This document shows, piece by piece, positions 15,703 through 23,194 of a stretch of DNA of 31,764 nt. Under the pieces are notes generated by a model. That model worked only from the letters and a program-made list of their open reading frames with translations, made no database searches and was not told the origin of the DNA. Source of the DNA: a virus. Position 1 is the stretch's first letter, and every line of letters starts with the position of its first letter. The stretch is taken from positions 1 through 31,764 of IMG/VR virus record IMGVR_UViG_3300021401_000028; one strand, written 5' to 3'. The translations under genes and the position numbers were made by a program.

Positions 15703-16320
15703 TTAAGTCCACCGTATGACGACTTTGCCGTTGCCGCCCACCAAACCGGGGCCCCCGCTGGCGCTACCGCCCGCGCCGCTGGCATTGCCGTTGACTCCGT
15801 TGACGCCAGCTACTCCGGGTATGGCCGCACCTCCAGGGCCAGTAGAACCCAGTGTGCTGCCGTTGGAGCCTCCGGTGTTGGCTTGGGTACCGCCAGATCC
15901 TGCGGCGCCCGCGGTGGCCGATGTGCCTCCTGTGCCATTGCCTCCTATTCCTCCCGCGCCTGGATTGGTGGAAATGGTAGTGATGGCGAACGTGCCGCTG
16001 GATACGGTAGTCGCAGTACCGGGGTTGCCAGTAAACCCGAGACTGCTTTGAGCTGCGCCGCCTGCGCCGATAGTCACACTGATAGTCTTGCCTACCTGTC
16101 CCGCGACTGAGTAGCTGGACCGACCGTAACTTCCAGTTGCTCCGCTTGCCCCTCCTACTGTTGTATTGGCCGCACCACCGCCGCCATTTCCGGCCCATGC
16201 CTCGATCTGTGCGTTACTCGCATTAAGTGGGATCGCGACGGACTGCGTAGTGGTGACCGTTTGCGTAAACGGCACGAAAGGGCCAACACTACCGAGCATG
16301 ATACCGAGAATACCTGTCAT
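15703..16320 (-). CDS. Glycine-rich protein, probable tail-fibre-tip adhesin
   Basis: ATG 16320 overlaps the tail-fibre stop (ATGA), so the two are coupled. The 205-residue product has a ~45-residue N-terminal region (TQTVTTTQSVAIPLNASNAQ, then IEAWAGNGGGG). A long Gly/Ala/Thr/Asn-rich domain follows, in which Gly stretches (GAGGIGGNGTGGTSATAG, GAGGSASGGPG) alternate with short hydrophobic links, and it ends GGNGKVVIRWT. Gly-rich domains with this closing strand occur in phage receptor-binding proteins; in T-even phages such as S16 the gp38 adhesin uses a polyglycine-II sandwich and is encoded right after the fibre gene. The same arrangement here suggests host-receptor recognition. It is not a proven homologue of gp38. 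Confidence 0.6.
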   Translation of the reverse strand: MTGILGIMLGSVGPFVPFTQTVTTTQSVAIPLNASNAQIEAWAGNGGGGAANTTVGGASGATGSYGRSSYSVAGQVGKTISVTIGAGGAAQSSLGFTGNPGTATTVSSGTFAITTISTNPGAGGIGGNGTGGTSATAGAAGSGGTQANTGGSNGSTLGSTGPGGAAIPGVAGVNGVNGNASGAGGSASGGPGLVGGNGKVVIRWT

Positions 16321-19300
16321 GAGAGCGTCCCGCCCGAGATATACCCCGCAGACGCGCCTACAAATTCAATCGTGCACAAGCCGATAGCGGCCATCGTGCG
16401 GCTTCCGCTGGTAACCCCGGTGCCGTTAGCCCAATACAACGTAAAGCTAACCCCCTGTGAGATAGTAACGTTGCCCGCCGCAGCGTTGGTGCGGACCACT
16501 ACAACATCACCGTCGCTGAATACCCCGTTGGGAACCGTAAGGGTAAACCCCGTAGACATCCCAACAACCTTGCCCTTATCTGAGTTTACCAGGGTATAAT
16601 TACCCGCCTGCCCGTTGGACGGGGTACCCTTGTACCCCAACTCGAACAGGTTCGTGCCGTCGTTGCCGAATACGACGCCGTCGCCGCGTATCTTGAACGA
16701 AGTTAAAGAAGCTGCGGCATTCAGTACTACTAGTGCGTAGTCAGACGAGTTGGTTCCCGCTTCGACTATACAGCCAAATGAAGAGCTAGCGGTGTTAGGC
16801 GCGACTACCGCTAAACCTTCGCTGCCTGCAACCGTATTAATGAATACCGCATGGCCACTGCTGGGCGCTGCGACGGTAATATTGCCGGTGGCATTCCACG
16901 AAAGGGCGGAAGTTCCAGCTAACACCGAAGAAGTACCGTACCCCAACGACCACGTATTAGCCGCAGTGTTTGAGATTAGACCAAAGTCCGCTCCCGCGCT
17001 GTTTATCGCTACACAAGGGAGTCCATTGTTGGTGACCTGTACCCCGCCATTGATAAGATTTAACGCCAACGCACCTGCCGCGGCGGTTGCGGATAGCGCG
17101 ACTCCGCTACTAGGTGCGTTGATAGCTACATTGCCTGCGGGCTGAATCTGCAGAGCCGTACCGTTGTTGACTCCGAAATCAAGGACGGTAGACGCGCCAC
17201 TAGCCGCTAGGTTGAAGAAGTTAGTATTTGCTTGTATAAGGCCGTATTTGGTGCCCGCAGAAGACCACGTAACACGCGTGTCCCCTGCGGTGTTGTTGAA
17301 CTTGAAAAATTCATCCCCAACGCCTGCCCCGACGAATTGTCCAGCTACCCCACCCGCAACGGCTGTGACCCCTAAAGTAATACCGCTAGTAGGCGCGTTT
17401 ATCGTGACGTTACCCGTCGCGGAGATCTGGGTTGACACCCCCGTGTTGACGCTAACCTTTAACGTCGTCGATGCGCCAACCGCAGAAAGGTTAAAACTGT
17501 TAGTTACTGCTTGAATAGTGCCGTATTCTGTGCCCGCAGAAAACAGCCCCAACCGAGTATCGCCCGCAGAGTTATCCAATTGTACAACTTCAACCCCAGA
17601 GCCGCTGCCTATGGCTTTTATAGCCGCAGACGCCGCCGCTGCGTTGACCGTTTCGGCAATACCGCTGGCAGGAGCGCTGATCGTGACGTTGCCAGCGCCA
17701 TTGATCTGAAATATTTGCGCTCCTGCCTGAGACCTAACTAAGACGGCGTTGTCGCCGCTGTTCGTGCCCGCTACTATGTTGAGACCAAACGAAGTCCCTG
17801 CCGCCAAAGCAGTTGTCTGGGCAGAAAGAGCAAAACTAGACGCGGCGCCATTGACCACAACACCATTGGCCGTAGCGTTAACCGTCAACGCGGTGCCGCT
17901 AGAGGGCGCACCTACCGTGACATTTCCCGCATTTGCGACTGTGAAGCCACCCCCCGCAAACCCCGCCAGTACCGCGCCGTCTCCTCTGACTTGGAAATAG
18001 TTGTGCGCTGCGGTGGTGTCCTGCACTAGCAACCCATAATCTCCCGTGTTTGTCCCTCCGCGTATGCTGACCCCGAAAGACTGACTGGCTGTATTGCTAG
18101 TGTTAACCACTATAGCGTTGTTGTTAGTGGCGCTTGTGACCAACAAGGCGTTCCCACTGGTAGGCGCGTTGATGCTCCAAGAGCCTGTAGAGCTAATGAC
18201 CCCGCGCTGTAGCCCCGTCGTAGAAAACCCCAGCGAATCAACCCCTGCCTTGTACAAGCCCATCTGGGTATCCGAGGCCCAGGCCAGCCCCGGAGATGCC
18301 GCGGAGCCGTCCGCGACCAATGTAGTGCCGCCCGCACCTCCCGAGACCGCACTGATGATATTCAACCCGTCGCAATACAAAATGACTCGGGTCGACTGCG
18401 GCACGACGAACGTGCTACCTGCACCGCCCGCTGAGATCGTGAGAGTAAACGCGCCGGTAGTTTCGTTATCGATCCAGTACTGTTGAATCGACGCGGGCAC
18501 CTGCACCGTCGTATTGCCGGCCAACGCCCCCGTGAACTTATACGAGATGCGGTTGAGCTGCGCACCTGTCAATACGACCGTGCCGGAAGCTCCTGCGAGG
18601 CTGATGGTGACGAAGTTGAACGAAGAGGCGACCGACTGCCCGAACCCCATCGTAAAGAGGTTAATACCGTCGCTCGCCAGAATGCACGAGTCATTCGGAT
18701 TGAAGGACTTGCTGGCACTCCCGTCGATAGTCCCCCCAGCGGGGGACAGTGTAAGAACCCCGGTGCCCGAGTTCTTGATGTAACAAAACCAATCCGACCC
18801 CACGGTAGCCGGCGCGGGCGCCGTGAACGTGCCACCAGACCCGCCAGTCCACTCCACGCACGCCGCACGATCCGTGTTCTGGATCGCATAGTTGGCCGCC
18901 TGCGGGTTGATGACGATCCGCTCATTTAGCGTCGTCGAGATTGCCTTGAGCCCGTTGCCCGCAAGCGCTCCCGCATTCGCATTGGAGACGCCCGCACCGT
19001 ACTGGAATACCCGCCACGTCCCTTGCAGCGTGGAGTTGTCCGAGATGTAAATTTGCCACGCCTGCCCGGAGGCGACCGCCATCAATGTGTTGCCCTGCGC
19101 GTCCAGCACTGAGAACGTATTGGCGCCTACGTTGTTGAATAACGCGCAGTACCCCGTGCCGACTTGTCGAGCGTCCGACAACTGTAACGTGAGGCCGCCT
19201 ACGGTCGCGGTGACGTCGATAATCTCCGCGGTAGCCGGAGAAGTAATATTGGATTCCAGCGGCCAACCCAGCACCGTGTTGACGGAGATGCTCAGCGCCA

Positions 19301-19367
19301 AGTACGTAGGATTCGCCGGGGCTACGAGGCTGCCCCCAAACACGGTCTGATAGATGCTACCGGCCAT
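16317..19367 (-). CDS. Tail fibre / receptor-binding protein built of repeats, 1016 aa
   Basis: ATG 19367 has GAGGA upstream. Residues 1-~250 would form the virion-attachment part (beta-rich, with repeated cysteines). From ~395 the chain is made of beta units each opened by 'GN-[VI]-T-[IV]-x-AP-[STA]-SG': residues 396, 481, 559, 652, 745 and 828. Two longer modules are duplicated: 599-648 with 692-741 (NSAGDTRLGLFSAGTEYG versus NTAGDTRVTWSSAGTKYG) and ~425-464 with ~858-897. The C-terminal ~100 residues (SGFTLTVPNGVF ... ISQGVSFTLYW) resemble a fibre tip fold. No catalytic spike or chaperone domain is seen. It probably forms a trimeric fibre, with the coupled Gly-rich protein at its tip. Confidence 0.75.
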   Translation of the reverse strand: MAGSIYQTVFGGSLVAPANPTYLALSISVNTVLGWPLESNITSPATAEIIDVTATVGGLTLQLSDARQVGTGYCALFNNVGANTFSVLDAQGNTLMAVASGQAWQIYISDNSTLQGTWRVFQYGAGVSNANAGALAGNGLKAISTTLNERIVINPQAANYAIQNTDRAACVEWTGGSGGTFTAPAPATVGSDWFCYIKNSGTGVLTLSPAGGTIDGSASKSFNPNDSCILASDGINLFTMGFGQSVASSFNFVTISLAGASGTVVLTGAQLNRISYKFTGALAGNTTVQVPASIQQYWIDNETTGAFTLTISAGGAGSTFVVPQSTRVILYCDGLNIISAVSGGAGGTTLVADGSAASPGLAWASDTQMGLYKAGVDSLGFSTTGLQRGVISSTGSWSINAPTSGNALLVTSATNNNAIVVNTSNTASQSFGVSIRGGTNTGDYGLLVQDTTAAHNYFQVRGDGAVLAGFAGGGFTVANAGNVTVGAPSSGTALTVNATANGVVVNGAASSFALSAQTTALAAGTSFGLNIVAGTNSGDNAVLVRSQAGAQIFQINGAGNVTISAPASGIAETVNAAAASAAIKAIGSGSGVEVVQLDNSAGDTRLGLFSAGTEYGTIQAVTNSFNLSAVGASTTLKVSVNTGVSTQISATGNVTINAPTSGITLGVTAVAGGVAGQFVGAGVGDEFFKFNNTAGDTRVTWSSAGTKYGLIQANTNFFNLAASGASTVLDFGVNNGTALQIQPAGNVAINAPSSGVALSATAAAGALALNLINGGVQVTNNGLPCVAINSAGADFGLISNTAANTWSLGYGTSSVLAGTSALSWNATGNITVAAPSSGHAVFINTVAGSEGLAVVAPNTASSSFGCIVEAGTNSSDYALVVLNAAASLTSFKIRGDGVVFGNDGTNLFELGYKGTPSNGQAGNYTLVNSDKGKVVGMSTGFTLTVPNGVFSDGDVVVVRTNAAAGNVTISQGVSFTLYWANGTGVTSGSRTMAAIGLCTIEFVGASAGYISGGTLS
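16854..18182 (-). repeat. Tandem coding repeats in the tail-fibre gene
   Basis: Six units whose first residues read GN-V-T-I-x-APxSG (fibre residues 396-838) recur every 78 to 93 codons. The best-conserved pair is exactly 93 codons apart. They are diverged at DNA level, so no long exact repeat is expected. Confidence 0.6.
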
Positions 19368-19370
19368 TAG

Positions 19371-20033
19371 TTAGTCCTCGTTGCGCACGGCCGCGCGATC
19401 CACCGACCGCATGAGATCTTCTTTCTCTAGGTTCGAGACCGCTTCCTCGTACAGGGGCTGCCACGTCGCCATGCGCCCATCATTCTTCACGAACGGCGTG
19501 CACTCCATCAACGTGCGGTACATCAACGTCTCAGGCGCGTAGTCCGTCCAGAAGTTGGTTTGGTTGGATGCATCCAACAACTGCGGCAACCCGTAGTACA
19601 GAATCTGCCACGGGTAGCTGACGGGGGGCGTGGGCACGATGAGCCAGTGCGCGTAGTCGTAGTCGGCGTAGAACTGAGGCTGCCCCGTCTGGGTCAGATC
19701 CGGCCAGTAGCTCAAGCAGTACTCGTACTGACGTGCGAACATAGGGGTAGCGGAGTTCTGTGCGGGGTCAGCCGGGGTCGCAATCCCGAAGTTCATCGAG
19801 ATCGTACGACGCCAGCCGTTAGGTTTCGGGTACACCGCATTGCCCGCCGCGAGCGCGCCCACAATCGGGATGTTCATCCCCAGGATTTTTACCCGCCGCG
19901 CGATGGCTCTTTCCGCCTCGTTGATCAGAAACGGAAAGAGCCCAAAAACAACCGGGTCAGTCGTGCCGCTCCCACGCTCCAGGTAGGCCTGAAGATTGGT
20001 GATCAGCGAGTTGAAAGTGAGCGCGACTGGCGT
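19371..20033 (-). CDS. Adaptor/tail-completion-type phage protein with a non-canonical start (ACG)
   Basis: The first ATG in frame is 19877, but coding-type sequence continues 52 codons upstream (TFNSLITNLQAYLER, then FPFLINEAERAIARRVKILG). It includes the N-terminal 'AYLER ... LI-AE-R-AR-LK-LG' helix pair that I expect in this podophage family; the rest (RQYEYCLSYWPDL, FYADYDYAHWLIVPTPP, YYGLPQLLD) also fits. Between the in-frame TAA upstream and 19877 there is no ATG, GTG or TTG. ACG at 20033-20031 lies eight bases after GGAGG and is the best placed start, giving 220 residues. A base substitution or sequencing error ATG to ACG would look the same. Starting at 19877 would delete a conserved region. 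The gene is part of the head-tail connector set; family from resemblance. Confidence 0.65.
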   Translation of the reverse strand, partial: TPVALTFNSLITNLQAYLERGSGTTDPVVFGLFPFLINEAERAIARRVKILGMNIPIVGALAAGNAVYPKPNGWRRTISMNFGIATPADPAQNSATPMFARQYEYCLSYWPDLTQTGQPQFYADYDYAHWLIVPTPPVSYPWQILYYGLPQLLDASNQTNFWTDYAPETLMYRTLMECTPFVKNDGRMATWQPLYEEAVSNLEKEDLMRSVDRAAVRNED

Positions 20034-20037
20034 AGAG

Positions 20038-20271
20038 CTACCCTCCCGCGCCGTTTACGGAAGCGACCTGTTGAGCCAGTGCGGGCACATCGGGAGCCTG
20101 CGGGGGACTCGGCTGTGGTTGTGCCGGCTGCGCCCGCGACTGCATCAAGGCGGCTTTCGCCTGCTGCACCTCATTAATCACCTGCGCCAAGGGCATGAAC
20201 TCCCCCCACAAGGGGTAACTGCGCGACATGAGCAAGGCTTCGATGTTGGTTAATGTCTGTAGTGAAAGCAT
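20038..20271 (-). CDS. Small Gln/Pro-rich protein, 77 aa
   Basis: ATG 20271 has AGGACG upstream. Residues 1-45 form a helix-rich domain (TLTNIEALLMSRSYPLWGEF, then PLAQVINEVQQAKAALMQ), followed by a Gln/Pro linker and a short helix ending NGAGG. It ends just before the ACG-started adaptor gene, and its last codons contain that gene's GGAGG. Unknown role; probably a virion assembly or packaging-associated peptide. Confidence 0.6.
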   Translation of the reverse strand: MLSLQTLTNIEALLMSRSYPLWGEFMPLAQVINEVQQAKAALMQSRAQPAQPQPSPPQAPDVPALAQQVASVNGAGG

Positions 20272-20280
20272 GTTTTCGTC

Positions 20281-20841
20281 CTAGGGTTGTTTAGCAATAG
20301 AGGCGATGGTTGCATCTTTGGCTTGGCCACTTTCGCTGCCGCCAAAATAGAATGCGGTAGCCTGCTTCGCCTCGGAAGACAGGTACCCGAAAATCGTCCC
20401 GAAAAAAAGCCCTGCCTCACCGTTCAAGAGCAGCGTTGCGCGATCGGGCCACGCGAAAAGCCCAATGATCATCCCAAGCGTTACAGTTAAAAACCCCACA
20501 ATCAGCAGCCACGCGAGTCGCCCAGCGGTGGGGTCCTTGGTAACGATCTGCATCTGCCGTGCACTGGCAACGTCGTCAAAGGCTAGCTTGTCCCGCGCGA
20601 TTCCTAACTGTACCAGCGTCTCCGCATGCTCATTGTCGGCTTGCTTCAACGCTAGAAGTTGCTCGGGGGTTGCGTTAAGCAGCCCCGTCTCGATTGCTTT
20701 CGGGTCGTTCGTCCCGAATATCTTTTTCATGAGCGGATCAACCAGTGGCGCGAACGGCCCCGCCGCCGTGTCCGCGATCGTCGGCGCCACTGTTTTCAAA
20801 ACCTGCCATGCCCCCGAGGCGATGCTCGTTAGCACACTCAT
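20281..20841 (-). CDS. Holin of the 3TM type (GTA/Holin_3TMs-like)
   Basis: ATG 20841 shares its A with the endolysin stop (TAATG). The N-terminal ~100 residues are soluble and helical (DPKAIETGLLNATPEQLLAL, then HAETLVQLGIARDKLAFDDV). Then follow hydrophobic segments at ~108-128 (LAWLLIVGFLTVTLGMIIGL), ~140-152 (GLFFGTIFGYLSS) and a shorter ATAFYFGG one, ending SGQAKDATIASIAK. This 'A-x-FYFG-S-x-G-x-KDATI' ending is characteristic of the 3TM holin family found in phages and gene transfer agents. It would open the inner membrane at lysis time for the endolysin encoded just upstream. Confidence 0.7.
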   Translation of the reverse strand: MSVLTSIASGAWQVLKTVAPTIADTAAGPFAPLVDPLMKKIFGTNDPKAIETGLLNATPEQLLALKQADNEHAETLVQLGIARDKLAFDDVASARQMQIVTKDPTAGRLAWLLIVGFLTVTLGMIIGLFAWPDRATLLLNGEAGLFFGTIFGYLSSEAKQATAFYFGGSESGQAKDATIASIAKQP

Positions 20842-21278
20842 TACAACACCCCGTCCAAAAATAAGGCTTTTTCAAGTTCCCGACGTCGCTTTAGCCCTTT
20901 GTCTTCAACGCCATTGATGTGGTCGAAGCTCAAGATATGCTCGCCCGCGACGATCCACTGCTTCGCGGTGAGCGCATCGTGCAGCCCGGTCGCCTTCGCG
21001 AAGTTGCCAACCCCGATGTTGTACGCCAGCGAGACGAGCGCATCGAACTGGTGCTGCGTCAGAATAGCCCCGAGGATGCTCACCACGACGGACGCCTCCG
21101 CGACGTCCTCCTTGATCCACTGCAGCGCAATCTCAGGCGTGCACGTCGTAGTCTCGGTGACGCCTTTAGTGTGTCCCCAACCTGCTGTCCACGGCTCATG
21201 TGGAAACTTCCGATACGGTTTGTCGCGGTACTCTTCGAGGAACTGCAGCAGCGCGATACCGAGGGGACTGATGTTCAC
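20841..21278 (-). CDS. Endolysin, GH24 lysozyme
   Basis: The 145-residue product has the lysozyme pattern: catalytic Glu (E15/E16 in LLQFLEEYRDKPY), then WTAGWGHT with the catalytic Thr31, and downstream LTQHQFDALVSLAYNIGVGN and a GEHILSFDHINGVEDKGLKRRRE ending. This is a normal GH24 length and layout. The Asp usually 9 residues after the Glu (Asp20 in T4 lysozyme) is not seen: Y-R-K-F stands there. Some phage endolysins tolerate other residues at this place. There is no signal peptide or SAR segment, so it depends on a holin. The holin candidate follows directly. Confidence 0.85.
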   Translation of the reverse strand: MNISPLGIALLQFLEEYRDKPYRKFPHEPWTAGWGHTKGVTETTTCTPEIALQWIKEDVAEASVVVSILGAILTQHQFDALVSLAYNIGVGNFAKATGLHDALTAKQWIVAGEHILSFDHINGVEDKGLKRRRELEKALFLDGVL

Positions 21279-21284
21279 AGAACT

Positions 21285-21494
21285 CTACCGGCTCAAGACG
21301 TGATGCATGGGGACGTGCCCCGCAACAAAAAACACCAGCGAAACGAGCAGCACCAACCCAATGATGGCCCACACAACGGGCTGAATCCCCGCGGGCACCA
21401 CCGGCATGATCAAGGTGCGGATGATCCAGTACGCCACGGAAAAAACGACCACGACTACCAGAAACCAAACAATCCACATTAGGTCAAAGTCCAT
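21285..21494 (-). CDS. Small two-TM membrane protein, possible holin
   Basis: The 69-residue product has two hydrophobic segments: LMWIVWFLVVVVVFSVAYWII (residues 5-25, read in two pieces) and VVWAIIGLVLLVSLVFFVAG (40-59). A turn with PVVPAGIQP lies between them. The tail is short and basic. Small two-TM proteins with a 'P-V ... I-x-VI-LV' middle are widespread in phages beside endolysins. Class II holin or antiholin is plausible, given that it precedes the endolysin. Confidence 0.55.
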   Translation of the reverse strand: MDFDLMWIVWFLVVVVVFSVAYWIIRTLIMPVVPAGIQPVVWAIIGLVLLVSLVFFVAGHVPMHHVLSR

Positions 21495-21497
21495 AAG

Positions 21498-22016
21498 TTA
21501 CTCTCTTAGTTCGTGAGGTTTAGGAACGCCTACCAACACAGGAAACAGCTCATCGGTGTTGCCCGCTTCCAGGCGGTTACGCTCCACAATGAGCAACAGC
21601 AGTTGCGCCGCGTTACGCTCCAGGGGCGAGATCCTGGCCGCTCGGTCGTTGCTGCGCTCATTCATCAACCCTCTTAAATCTTCCTCCTCTTCTTGAGTGA
21701 GTGTGTTGGGCGGCCCCACCTTAGCCAGCAGCACATCGGTGTCGGGCGTGTGATAGTGCGTCAGGGACTTCACCAGCATGGACGCCATCGCAGCCGTTAG
21801 TGGCTGGACTGCGACACCCAGCATTTGCAACTGCCCCTGCTGCACCGTTAACTGCTCCTGCAGCGCCTTTATCGTTGCCGCGTTCTTCGCCGCGACCGCA
21901 TCTGATTTGCGTCGCCACCGCCAGTACGCCGAAGCTAAAAAAGTCAACCCAGCCCCGAGGACGAGTTCCACGCCGTTTACAATAAACGGGCTGACCGGGT
22001 TGACAAGCTCACTCAT
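21498..22016 (-). CDS. Membrane-anchored coiled-coil protein, 172 aa
   Basis: An N-terminal transmembrane segment (GVELVLGAGLTFLASAYW, ~15-32) is followed by RWRRKSD and a likely coiled coil (residues 38-66, ATIKALQEQLTVQQGQLQML). Then comes a polar, Glu-rich region with heptad-like Leu (SPLERNAAQLLLLIVERN). One N-terminal TM plus coiled coil is the plan of an i-spanin (Rz-like), but no lipoprotein partner is recognised here, so this is tentative. The Shine-Dalgarno is weak. The gene follows a 140-base gap holding a hairpin and the start of an oppositely oriented endonuclease. Confidence 0.5.
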   Translation of the reverse strand: MSELVNPVSPFIVNGVELVLGAGLTFLASAYWRWRRKSDAVAAKNAATIKALQEQLTVQQGQLQMLGVAVQPLTAAMASMLVKSLTHYHTPDTDVLLAKVGPPNTLTQEEEEDLRGLMNERSNDRAARISPLERNAAQLLLLIVERNRLEAGNTDELFPVLVGVPKPHELRE

Positions 22017-22097
22017 GCGTTACGACTACTCAGTCACGACGTCGTAGTGGGCGGGTAAGACGTGAATAAGCTGCGGCCCTGATGGTAATATAGCGAA

Positions 22098-22125
22098 GCC
22101 CGAGCACGCTTGAACATGCTCGGGC
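22098..22125. other. 9-bp hairpin in the divergent gap before the plus-strand endonuclease
   Basis: GCCCGAGCA (22098-22106) pairs perfectly with TGCTCGGGC (22117-22125) around a 10-base loop. It lies in the leader of the endonuclease on the plus strand (ends 32 bases before its ATG) and between genes of the late operon on the minus strand. No T-run follows on either side, so a terminator is only possible. A leader hairpin also precedes the other endonuclease. Confidence 0.5.
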
Positions 22126-22156
22126 CTCTGGCCAACCACCCTAGAAAGGAGGGCTT

Positions 22157-22645
22157 ATGGCTCGCAAAGATATTACAGGACATCATTTTGGTCGTCTCAC
22201 TGTTCTATATCGCAATACCGCGATAGTCGACAATCGAAACTCTAGTTGGGTTTGTCGCTGCGATTGCGGAACTGTAAAAAGCATCAGCCGAACTTGCCTT
22301 GTGAGCGGCGATACCCAAAGTTGCGGTTGCTATCGTAACGATCGAATTCACGAAACCCTCTTCAAATACGGCAGCAAGACGTTACCAGAATATAGACTGT
22401 GGTCATCAGCAAAAAGACGTTGTACTAAGATAAACGACCCCCGCTGGGCCTATTATGGTGGCCGCGGCATTCGTATGTGCGACGAGTGGATGCAATCATT
22501 TGCCGCTTTTTACACGCATATGGGGCCTCGGCCAGCCGGTCTAACCCTCGATAGGATCGATAACAATAAGGGATATGAACCCGGCAACTGCCGCTGGGCC
22601 ACCCGCTCCCAGCAGAATAAAAACAGACGTCCATTCAAGACTTGA
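22157..22645 (+). CDS. HNH homing-type endonuclease, opposite orientation in the late operon
   Basis: The 162-residue protein starts DITGHHFGRLTVL and has CRCDCG at 33-38 plus SGDTQSCGC at 50-58, the usual Cys-rich N-terminal module. A typical phage HNH nuclease domain follows: EYRLWSSAKRRC, YYGGRGIRMCDEW (99-111), GPRPAGLTLDRIDN and EPGNCRWAT. Conserved Asp132, Asp135, Asn136 and Asn144 are present. Such genes are mobile and cut homologous DNA lacking the insert. It is the only plus-strand gene in 26 kb of minus-strand genes, has one of the best ribosome binding sites in the window (AAAGGAGG) and looks more AT-rich than its surroundings. Nothing indicates an intron. Confidence 0.9.
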   Translation: MARKDITGHHFGRLTVLYRNTAIVDNRNSSWVCRCDCGTVKSISRTCLVSGDTQSCGCYRNDRIHETLFKYGSKTLPEYRLWSSAKRRCTKINDPRWAYYGGRGIRMCDEWMQSFAAFYTHMGPRPAGLTLDRIDNNKGYEPGNCRWATRSQQNKNRRPFKT

Positions 22646-22653
22646 CGCGCATT

Positions 22654-22845
22654 CTAACAACTGTTGGCCTGAGAGATCGCCGAGACCAGGGCGTCACAAT
22701 CGGCCTGTGTACGCGCATCCGGCCCCTTCGCATCGATCGCGTCGACTGCGGTCTTGTTGGTCGGTGATAGATGCGCGTACAAGCACGGATCAGTGACCGC
22801 TACCAGTAGCACCTTTGCCTTCTGAATTACTCCGCCCGCTCCCAT
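22654..22845 (-). CDS. Small protein, 63 aa, overlapping the upstream membrane-protein gene
   Basis: ATG 22845 has AGGAG at good spacing and lies inside the last 56 bases of the preceding gene in another frame. The product begins GAGGVIQKAKVLLVAVTDPC; the early hydrophobic stretch is weak for a signal or TM. There are three Cys (residues 21, 48 and the last). An overlapping small gene after a one-TM protein recalls Rz/Rz1 pairs, but no lipobox is seen, so I do not call it a spanin. The plus-strand endonuclease ends eight bases away. Confidence 0.45.
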   Translation of the reverse strand: MGAGGVIQKAKVLLVAVTDPCLYAHLSPTNKTAVDAIDAKGPDARTQADCDALVSAISQANSC

Positions 22846-23194
22846 TGCTCTTCTCCTGTTTGAACGATTCTTGGTCGAGATTGCCCTGTGGTCCACGCGT
22901 GTAGTCTCCCGGCAGCACCAACCCGGAGCGATGCGCGACCACGGTCCAGTCATCAAGTTTCAATTCTACCATGCGGTATTGGCGCTCCAGCAGGTCATAG
23001 TGACGGGCCTGCGCGGTGCGCTCCGCGATATCGATGCCCATCACTACCCCGCAGGCACCGATGATCGCGACCAGCAACACAACCACAATCAAAGTCGATC
23101 CACCCAGATCGATACGGACGATGTTGACGTGCGCAGAATCTGAAGCCTGTACGGATTCATCCTCGCAGTGCTCCGGGTTGTTCACGACTTTCAC
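22790..23194 (-). CDS. One-TM membrane protein, 134 aa
   Basis: GTG 23194 overlaps the previous stop (within ATGTGA). An open frame upstream to 23392 lies inside the preceding gene and is discarded. Residues ~32-54 (LGGSTLIVVVLLVAIIGACG) are transmembrane. The helix RHYDLLERQYRMVELKLDDW follows, then VAHRSGLVLPGDYTRGP, resembling a small phage membrane-protein type found near lysis genes ('EYR-L--DD----R-GL--PGD---GP'). The C-terminus is Ser/Gly/Asn-rich. Possible lysis accessory; role unproven. Confidence 0.55.
   Translation of the reverse strand: MKVVNNPEHCEDESVQASDSAHVNIVRIDLGGSTLIVVVLLVAIIGACGVVMGIDIAERTAQARHYDLLERQYRMVELKLDDWTVVAHRSGLVLPGDYTRGPQGNLDQESFKQEKSNGSGRSNSEGKGATGSGH

Noticed and set aside
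22063-22091. Sigma-70-like promoter (TGAATA, 17 bases, TAATAT) before the HNH gene
   Set aside because: The -35 half matches only three of six bases; too weak to list as a promoter.
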